Assembly (NCBI GenBank): GCA_030018455.1
Contig: JASEFU010000008.1
Location: forward strand, 45,958 to 109,957
DNA length: 64,000 bases
Reading direction: 5' to 3'
DNA from: Dehalococcoidia bacterium
Lineage (GTDB): Bacteria > Chloroflexota > Dehalococcoidia > DSTF01 > JALHUB01
The position numbers were made by a program, and so were the translations under genes. The number at the start of each line of letters is the position of its first letter. The stretch's first letter is position 1. The notes below the pieces were generated by a model, which saw only the letters and a program-made list of their open reading frames with translations, had not been told where the DNA came from and ran no database searches. Below, piece by piece: positions 58,952-64,000 of the stretch.

Positions 58952-60754
58952 GTGAACGGCTGGATGGGAAAGGTCCTCGATGTCGATCTGACAGCGGGCG
59001 AGACACGTGTCGTCCCGCTCGATGCTGACGCGGCCCGCCTCTTCATCGGCGGCCGCGGCCTGGGCGCCCGCTACCTGTGGGACCTCGTCGGGCCCGGCGT
59101 CGACCCGCTTTCGCCGGAAAACGCCCTCGTCATCTGCACCGGCCCCCTCACTGGCACCGCTTTCCAGACAACGAGCCGCTTCTCCACCACCACGAAGTCG
59201 CCGCTCACGGGCACCATTCTCGACGCGAACTGCGGCGGCTTCTGGGGCATGCGCTTCAAGCGCGCCGGCTTCGATGCCCTTATCGTCAGGGGCCGCGCCA
59301 GCCATCCCGTTTCTCTTGAGATCACCGCGGGGGGCATCTCCATTGATGATGCTTCGCACCTTTGGGGCAAGACGGTTCCCGAGACGGCTCAGGCGCTGGG
59401 GCAGAGCACCAGGCGCAGCGTCCTCTGCATCGGCCCCGCGGGCGAGAACCTGGTCCGCTTCGCCTCCGCCATCAGCGACTGCACCCGCGCCCTTGGCCGG
59501 GGCGGCGTCGGCGCCGTCATGGGCTCCAAGAACCTTAAGGCGATCGCAGTCGAAGGCGACGCGAGGGTCGAAGTCGCCGACCGCGAGCGCCTGCGCTTCG
59601 TGCGCTACGAAGCGAGCAAGCATCTCACAGCAAGCCCGCTCACTTCCCAGGGCCTGCCCCAGTTCGGGACAGCGGGCGTGGTCAACGTCGTGAACGCCAT
59701 AGGCGCGCTGCCGACGCGTAATTTCCAGGAGTCGCAGTTCGAGGGCGCCGAACGCATCTCCGGCGAGACCATCGCGGAAAGCATCCTCGTCAGGAAGAGC
59801 GCTTGCTGGTCCTGTCCAATCGCCTGCGGCCGCGTCACGCGCACCGCTCACGCCCAAGGCGAGGGCCCCGAATACGAGACCGTGTGGGCGCTTGGGGCCG
59901 CCTGCGGCATCGACGACCTCGAGGCAATCACCGAGGCCAATTACCTCTGCAATGATCTCGGCCTCGATACTATTTCTGCCGGCGCGACCATCGCCTGCGC
60001 GATGGAGATGGCGGAGCGCCGCGTCATCGACTCCGAGCTGCGGTTCGGGCGGGCCGATCTGCTTAAGCCGCTCCTGCGCGACATCGCCCATCGCGCCGGA
60101 CTCGGCGATGAGCTGGCTGAGGGCAGCCGTCGCTTCGCCGAGAAGCGCGAGGCTCCTCAATACTCGATGTCGGTGAAAGGCATGGAGATGCCCGCGTACG
60201 ACCCGCGCGCTATGCAGGGCCAGGGGTTGCTGTTCGCCACTTCGAACCGCGGCGCCTGCCACATGCGCGGCAACATGCTCGGGCCGGAGGTGCTGGGACT
60301 GCCTAAGCTCGTCCACCGGCTCCAGGCGCAGGGCAAAGCCCCGATGGTCATGCTCCATCAGGACTCGGCGGCCGCCATCGATTCCCTTATCGTCTGCAAG
60401 TTCACCAACATGGCCGTCGCCGAGGAGTACTTCGCCCGCGCCCTCAGCGCCGTTACGGGTGTCTCGTTCTCCACCGGCGACCTTATTCGCGCCGGCGAGC
60501 GGATATGGAACCTCGAGCGGCTATACAATCTGCGGGAGGGGTTCACCCGCGCCGACGACACGCTGCCGCGTCGCATGCTCGACGACCCAATAGCGGCCGG
60601 GCCGAGCAAAGGCTGGGTGTCGCGTCTGCCGGAGATGCTCGACGAGTACTACGCCACGCGTGGCTGGGACGTGGACGGTGTGCCGGGGCGCGAGAAGCTG
60701 GCGGAACTGGGCATCGAGCGGCTTCTTGAGCAGATTCCGGGAGTTGCGAAATGA
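58952..60754 (+). CDS. Aldehyde:ferredoxin oxidoreductase (tungsten enzyme family)
   Basis: A 600-residue AOR-family enzyme that oxidises an aldehyde to a carboxylic acid and reduces ferredoxin, using a tungsto- or molybdo-bispterin and one [4Fe-4S] cluster. Cluster ligands stand in CWSCPIAC (about 287-294) and in SLIVCKFTN (about 482), spacing that matches Pyrococcus AOR. FIGGRGLGARYLWD and GRGGVGAVMGSKNLKAIAV are family landmarks for pterin binding. The GTG start has GAGG upstream. It shares four bases with the aldolase gene, so the two are translated together. In a rhamnose cluster the natural aldehyde is L-lactaldehyde, which is inferred from context. Confidence 0.92.
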   Translation: MNGWMGKVLDVDLTAGETRVVPLDADAARLFIGGRGLGARYLWDLVGPGVDPLSPENALVICTGPLTGTAFQTTSRFSTTTKSPLTGTILDANCGGFWGMRFKRAGFDALIVRGRASHPVSLEITAGGISIDDASHLWGKTVPETAQALGQSTRRSVLCIGPAGENLVRFASAISDCTRALGRGGVGAVMGSKNLKAIAVEGDARVEVADRERLRFVRYEASKHLTASPLTSQGLPQFGTAGVVNVVNAIGALPTRNFQESQFEGAERISGETIAESILVRKSACWSCPIACGRVTRTAHAQGEGPEYETVWALGAACGIDDLEAITEANYLCNDLGLDTISAGATIACAMEMAERRVIDSELRFGRADLLKPLLRDIAHRAGLGDELAEGSRRFAEKREAPQYSMSVKGMEMPAYDPRAMQGQGLLFATSNRGACHMRGNMLGPEVLGLPKLVHRLQAQGKAPMVMLHQDSAAAIDSLIVCKFTNMAVAEEYFARALSAVTGVSFSTGDLIRAGERIWNLERLYNLREGFTRADDTLPRRMLDDPIAAGPSKGWVSRLPEMLDEYYATRGWDVDGVPGREKLAELGIERLLEQIPGVAK

Positions 60755-61362
60755 TCGACGAGCAGGTGTTGCGCAGCTTCCAGGAGATAGGCCGCGACCT
60801 CTACGTCGCGGGGCTCGTCTCGTCGCACGGGGGCAATCTGAGCGTCCGCTTCGGCGACCGCATCATCATCAAGCGCCGTGGCGCCATGCTCGGCCGGCTG
60901 ACCGAAGAGGACCTCGTCGAAACGCGACTCGCGAAGCCCGATAGCGGTGTCATGCTCGCCTCCACGGAGCTCGTGGTGCACCGCGCCATATATCTCGCGA
61001 CCCCGGCGCTCGCCGTCGTCCATGCGCACCCGCGCGCGGCGATCGCCCTTTCCCTCTCCCGTGAGGAGATCGTCCCCATCGACAACGAGGGGTCGTACCT
61101 GCTGCACAAGGTACCGGTTGTCGCGGCTGAATTCGCCTCCGGGTCCGCGGAAATGGTCGAAAAGCTGCCGGCGGCGCTGCGGCAGTACAAGATCGTCATG
61201 TTACGCGGCCACGGCTGCTTCTCCATCGGGCAGACGCTCGACGAGGCGTTCCAGTGGGTCTCCTGTCTCGAGGAGTCGTGCGAGATCATCCTTGCGGCGA
61301 AGCTGATCGATGAGCCCTTCCTCGAGTACCGGAAGATGAGCGAGGAGTACAGGAGCTGGTAG
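60751..61362 (+). CDS. Class II aldolase, probably L-rhamnulose/L-fuculose-1-phosphate aldolase
   Basis: A 203-residue zinc aldolase that should cleave L-rhamnulose-1-phosphate into dihydroxyacetone phosphate and L-lactaldehyde. The phosphate loop SHGGNLSVR (25-33), Glu73, His91 and His93 (VVHAHP) and His154 (RGHGCF) reproduce the zinc site of L-fuculose-1-phosphate aldolase almost position for position. At 203 residues it matches that enzyme (about 215) rather than the longer enterobacterial RhaD (about 274). Substrate choice therefore rests on the neighbouring rhamnose genes. The ATG overlaps the preceding stop. Confidence 0.85.
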   Translation: MIDEQVLRSFQEIGRDLYVAGLVSSHGGNLSVRFGDRIIIKRRGAMLGRLTEEDLVETRLAKPDSGVMLASTELVVHRAIYLATPALAVVHAHPRAAIALSLSREEIVPIDNEGSYLLHKVPVVAAEFASGSAEMVEKLPAALRQYKIVMLRGHGCFSIGQTLDEAFQWVSCLEESCEIILAAKLIDEPFLEYRKMSEEYRSW

Positions 61363-61475
61363 GCCCAGACCTATTCCCGACGGCGACGGATCCGGCAGCG
61401 GAGCGGAATTATCGATATGTATTGCCGCCGCGAGTTTGCTGTGTGAAGCGCCCGTGTATGGGCGGCGTGGGACGT

Positions 61476-61524
61476 GGTCGCTGTAACATAAACGTCCTGT
61501 CTTCCCACCCGCCCGCCCACAACG
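61476..61524 (+). repeat. Dispersed intergenic repeat, copy C
   Basis: Core GTCGCTGTAACATAAACG followed by a CCCACCC-rich stretch ending CCCACAACG. Compare copy A at 28471 and copy B at 32174. It lies in the 202-base gap before the rhamnulokinase gene. Confidence 0.6.
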
Positions 61525-61564
61525 TCGCTCCGCACTCTCTCCAACCGCTTCTTCTAAACTGCAA

Positions 61565-63055
61565 ATGACACCGAGCACCAACGCCCTGGCCTTCGACCTT
61601 GGCGCCGAAAGCGGACGCGCCATCCTCGGCCGCTTCGATGGCGACCGGCTTCAGATGACCGAGGTGCACCGCTTCCCCAACGGCCCCCTGCGCGCCCCCG
61701 ACGGCCTCCACTGGGACGTCCACCGGCTCTTCGCCGAGATGAAGCGCGGCCTCGAACTCGCAGTCCGCGACCATGGCCCGCCCGCTTCCGTCGGCGTCGA
61801 CACCTGGGGCGTCGATTTCGCCCTTCTCGACGGGCGCGGCGAGCTGCTCGGGCTGCCGTTTCACTATCGCGACAGCCGCACCGCAGGCGTGATGGAGAAA
61901 GCGCTCGAGCGCGTCACCCGCGAGGAGATATTCGAGCGGACGGGCGTGCAGTTCCTGCCCATCAACACCCTCTACCAGCTCTACTCCATGGTGCTGGACC
62001 GCTCGCCGCTGCTGGAGCGGGCCACAACGTTTCTCACCATTCCCGACCTCTTCAACTTCTGGCTCAGCGGCCGCGCCCTCTGCGAGTTCACCAACGCCAC
62101 GACCACCCAGTTCTACGACCCGCGCGCCCGCGCCTGGGCGACGCCGCTCCTCGAAAAGCTGGGCATCCCCACGCATTTCCTGCCCGAGATCGTGCCGCCG
62201 GCCACCGTGCTCGGCCCGCTGCTCCCCGAGGCCGCGGGCGAGGCGCTCGGCGGCGTGCCGCTCATCGCCCCTGCCTGCCACGATACCGGTTCCGCCGTCG
62301 CCGCCGTGCCCGCCACGGGCAACGATTTCGCCTACATAAGCTCGGGGACGTGGTCGCTTGTCGGCGTGGAGGAGCCGGAGCCCATCGTCACGCCGAAGGC
62401 GCTGGCGAACAACTTTACCAATGAGGGAGGAATCGGCGGCTTCCGCTTCCTGAAGAACGTGAGCGGCATGTGGCTCTTGCAGGAGTGCCGCCGGCGCTGG
62501 GCTGAGGAAGGCGACGCCCTTTCCTACGATGACCTGACCGCCCTCGCCGGGCGCGCGCGGCCCTTCCGCTCGTTCATCGACCCCGACGACGGCGCTTTTC
62601 TCAGTCCGTCCGACATGCCGTCGGCAATCGCCACGTTCTGCCGGCGGACGGGGCAGGAGGTGCCTGAGGAAAAGGGCGATATTGTGCGTTGCGCGCTGGA
62701 AAGCCTCGCTCTCAAGTACCGTTGGGTCATCGAGCGCATCGAACGGATACGCGGACGTGCCGTCGATGTGGTCCACGTCGTGGGCGGTGGTTGCCGGAAC
62801 GCTCTTCTGTGCCGGTTCACTGCCGACGCGACGGGAAAGACCGTGATCGGCGGCCCGGTTGAGGCGACGGCAATCGGCAACGTCCTCGTGCAGTTGATGG
62901 CGCTGGGCAGCCTGTCGTCGCTTGCCGAAGGGCGCGCGCTCGTCCGCCGCTCTTTCCCTACCGAGACGTATGAGCCCGGGGCGCAGGCGCGCTGGGACGA
63001 TGCCTTCGGGCGGTTTGTGTCGGTCTTGCAGACAACACCCGCCGCCGACGAATGA
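61565..63055 (+). CDS. rhaB: L-rhamnulokinase (FGGY family)
   Basis: Phosphorylates L-rhamnulose to L-rhamnulose-1-phosphate. The 496-residue product is a two-domain FGGY kinase. ALAFDLGAESGRAILGRF (7-24) is the rhamnulokinase-type phosphate loop, GVDTWGVDFALLD follows in domain one, and domain two has SSGTWSLVGVEEPEP and HVVGGGCRNALLCRFTADAT. No clear ribosome site precedes the ATG. A TAAACT at 61555-61560, four bases before it, could be a -10 element giving a leaderless message. It is separated from the aldolase gene by 202 bases with a dispersed repeat, so it may be transcribed on its own. Confidence 0.9.
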   Translation: MTPSTNALAFDLGAESGRAILGRFDGDRLQMTEVHRFPNGPLRAPDGLHWDVHRLFAEMKRGLELAVRDHGPPASVGVDTWGVDFALLDGRGELLGLPFHYRDSRTAGVMEKALERVTREEIFERTGVQFLPINTLYQLYSMVLDRSPLLERATTFLTIPDLFNFWLSGRALCEFTNATTTQFYDPRARAWATPLLEKLGIPTHFLPEIVPPATVLGPLLPEAAGEALGGVPLIAPACHDTGSAVAAVPATGNDFAYISSGTWSLVGVEEPEPIVTPKALANNFTNEGGIGGFRFLKNVSGMWLLQECRRRWAEEGDALSYDDLTALAGRARPFRSFIDPDDGAFLSPSDMPSAIATFCRRTGQEVPEEKGDIVRCALESLALKYRWVIERIERIRGRAVDVVHVVGGGCRNALLCRFTADATGKTVIGGPVEATAIGNVLVQLMALGSLSSLAEGRALVRRSFPTETYEPGAQARWDDAFGRFVSVLQTTPAADE

Positions 63056-63089
63056 TCTCCGGCGCCGCTCCTCTCGCGGTTCTAAGAAG

Positions 63090-63118
63090 GAAGGGCTCCG
63101 AGATGACCGGAGCCCTTC
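63090..63118. terminator. Bidirectional terminator hairpin
   Basis: GAAGGGCTCCG and CGGAGCCCTTC form a perfect 11-bp stem with a 7-base loop, midway between the ends of the rhamnulokinase gene and the opposing surface-protein gene. Confidence 0.7.
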
Positions 63119-63142
63119 TCCCAACACCACCTTCTGCTGGCA

Positions 63143-64000
63143 TTACTCCAGGATGTTCTTCTTCGATCCGTGTGACCACAGCATCGAGGCGCGGCCGCCG
63201 AGAGGACAGGACGAGTCGTTCGAGTCCTCGAACATCTCCTTCGTCTCCTCGATGTCACCGCTGTCGTACCCGGCCTGGAAGGCTGCGATTACTTCAGCGG
63301 CCGTGTCGAGATCAGGCTTGGAATCGACGTCCGGGTGGGCAGCGTTGAGAAGAGCCGCGACGGCCTGCCGCCCGAGGGCGTAGATTCCGCCTCCCCCGCT
63401 GCGCAGGACCTCGTACAGCGTTGGGTCGCCGGGGAACGCATTCCTGCCTAAGACGCTCTCGAAGGAGTTGCCGGGCATGTAGCCGGTGGCTACCCATGCG
63501 CCGAGGTGCGTCTTCCAGTAGCCTGGCGTGCACCCCTCAACTTTCCCCGGCGTCGTGGTTGCACCGGGTGTGGCCGTCTTGGTCGGTGTCGGTGGGACGG
63601 GCGTGTTCGTCGCAGTCGGCGCGATAGGTGTGTTGGTTGCGGTCGGCGGCACAGGCGTGTTCGTCGCAGTCGGCGCGATAGGTGTGTTGGTTGCGGTCGG
63701 CGGCACAGGCGTGTTCGTCGCAGTCGGCGCGATAGGTGTGTTGGTTGCGGTCGGCGGCACAGGCGTGTTCGTCGCCGTGGGCGGGACAGGCGTATTCGTT
63801 GCCGTCGGTGGGACAGGCGTATTCGTCGCCGTGGGCGGGACAGGCGTATTCGTCGCCGTGGGCGGGACAGGCGTGTTCGTCGCCGTTGGTGCTACCTCCC
63901 CCTTGATGTCGGTGCCGTCGAGGCAGACCATCGGGAACAGGACGCCCGGGTTGCAGGTCCCCATCTCCGAGGCGTCGGTGTAGCCGAGCGTCCCCCAGCT
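63143..64000 (-). CDS. Stalked extracellular protein (5' end beyond the window)
   Basis: The last 285 residues of a protein whose beginning lies outside the window. The frame stays open from the Met at 63964 to the edge (SWGTLGYTDASE), so that Met is probably internal. The visible part starts with a cysteine-containing segment (GTCNPGVLFPMVCLDG). Then come eleven PTATNTP units in a 9-residue rhythm, and a C-terminal domain of about 140 residues starting GCTPGYWKTHLGAW, a motif common in secreted bacterial proteins. It ends without a membrane helix or sorting signal, so it may be released or held by its unseen N-terminus. Confidence 0.75.
   Translation of the reverse strand, partial: SWGTLGYTDASEMGTCNPGVLFPMVCLDGTDIKGEVAPTATNTPVPPTATNTPVPPTATNTPVPPTATNTPVPPTATNTPVPPTATNTPIAPTATNTPVPPTATNTPIAPTATNTPVPPTATNTPIAPTATNTPVPPTPTKTATPGATTTPGKVEGCTPGYWKTHLGAWVATGYMPGNSFESVLGRNAFPGDPTLYEVLRSGGGGIYALGRQAVAALLNAAHPDVDSKPDLDTAAEVIAAFQAGYDSGDIEETKEMFEDSNDSSCPLGGRASMLWSHGSKKNILE
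63601..63762. repeat. Three identical 54-bp tandem repeats in the stalk-coding region
   Basis: Units at 63601-63654, 63655-63708 and 63709-63762 are identical at the base level and encode 18 residues each (two PTATNTP units, one with IA and one with VP before it). More diverged 27-base units continue to about 63897. Confidence 0.85.

Noticed and set aside
57980..60358. Very long open frame (792 codons) on the minus strand
   Set aside because: It lies antisense to the rhamnose isomerase and aldehyde oxidoreductase genes, which have clear motifs and ribosome sites. High GC content leaves the opposite strand open.
63601..63897. Tandem repeats considered as a CRISPR array
   Set aside because: The repeats are head to tail without spacers, keep a 27-base coding rhythm and lie inside an open reading frame.

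Overview
The window is GC-rich, densely packed bacterial DNA with about 59 protein genes. No rRNA, tRNA, CRISPR array, integrase or transposase was seen. The best guess for the source is a Chloroflexota bacterium, probably a Dehalococcoidia-like metagenome-assembled genome. The reasons are surface proteins with long Thr-Pro-Ala-Asn stalks (PTATNTP repeats), a tungsten-type aldehyde:ferredoxin oxidoreductase, a VKOR/DsbA disulfide pair, a CsaB-type cell-wall pyruvyl transferase, and many GTG/TTG starts with 4-nt gene overlaps. This placement is inferred from gene content, not from a marker gene.

Layout. 1-8548: a tightly coupled polysaccharide locus with a CsaB pyruvyl transferase, four intact glycosyltransferases, an O-antigen-ligase-like membrane protein, a priming sugar transferase, and a chimeric pseudogene at 6258-6651. 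8647-9105: an RmlC-like epimerase. 9072-12099 (-): class III CoA transferase, CBM-like lipoprotein and TIM-barrel-like protein. 12461-14551 (-): GAF/GGDEF protein and an acidic partner. 14764-22303: zinc-type MDR dehydrogenase, ArsA-like ATPase with an HSP20-like tail, RND transporter, thioesterase and GltD-like oxidoreductase. 22427-25458 (-): a zur-znuACB-type zinc-uptake operon with a palindrome over the regulator start codon. 25574-27761: hydrolase, DsbA-like protein and VKOR. 28658: a DNA-repair-type radical SAM gene behind a near-perfect SOS box. 29964-35928: GerW-like protein, split transketolase, class III aminotransferase, amidase and hydrolase.

36077-39119 (-) is an unfamiliar five-gene operon: two Fe-S proteins, a Cys-rich protein, a PHP hydrolase and an unknown protein. 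39355-43314 carries an MFS transporter, a glutaredoxin-thioredoxin reductase fusion and a secreted membrane-anchored protein. 43433-48254 has a methyltransferase, a SHOCT protein, a CopB-type copper ATPase, and a Rieske ferredoxin with its FAD reductase. 48424-53174 has a DUF4389 protein, a MocR regulator with repeated bipartite motifs around its promoter, a site-2 protease with CBS domains, and a MaoC-like protein.

54990-63055 is an L-rhamnose utilisation cluster: GH78 rhamnosidase, rhamnose isomerase, aldehyde:ferredoxin oxidoreductase, class II aldolase and rhamnulokinase. The oxidoreductase overlaps the aldolase gene, which suggests that the lactaldehyde released by the aldolase is oxidised with ferredoxin as acceptor. 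Stalked surface proteins lie on either side (53620-54522 and 63143-window end). Small hairpins and a dispersed intergenic repeat recur between operons.
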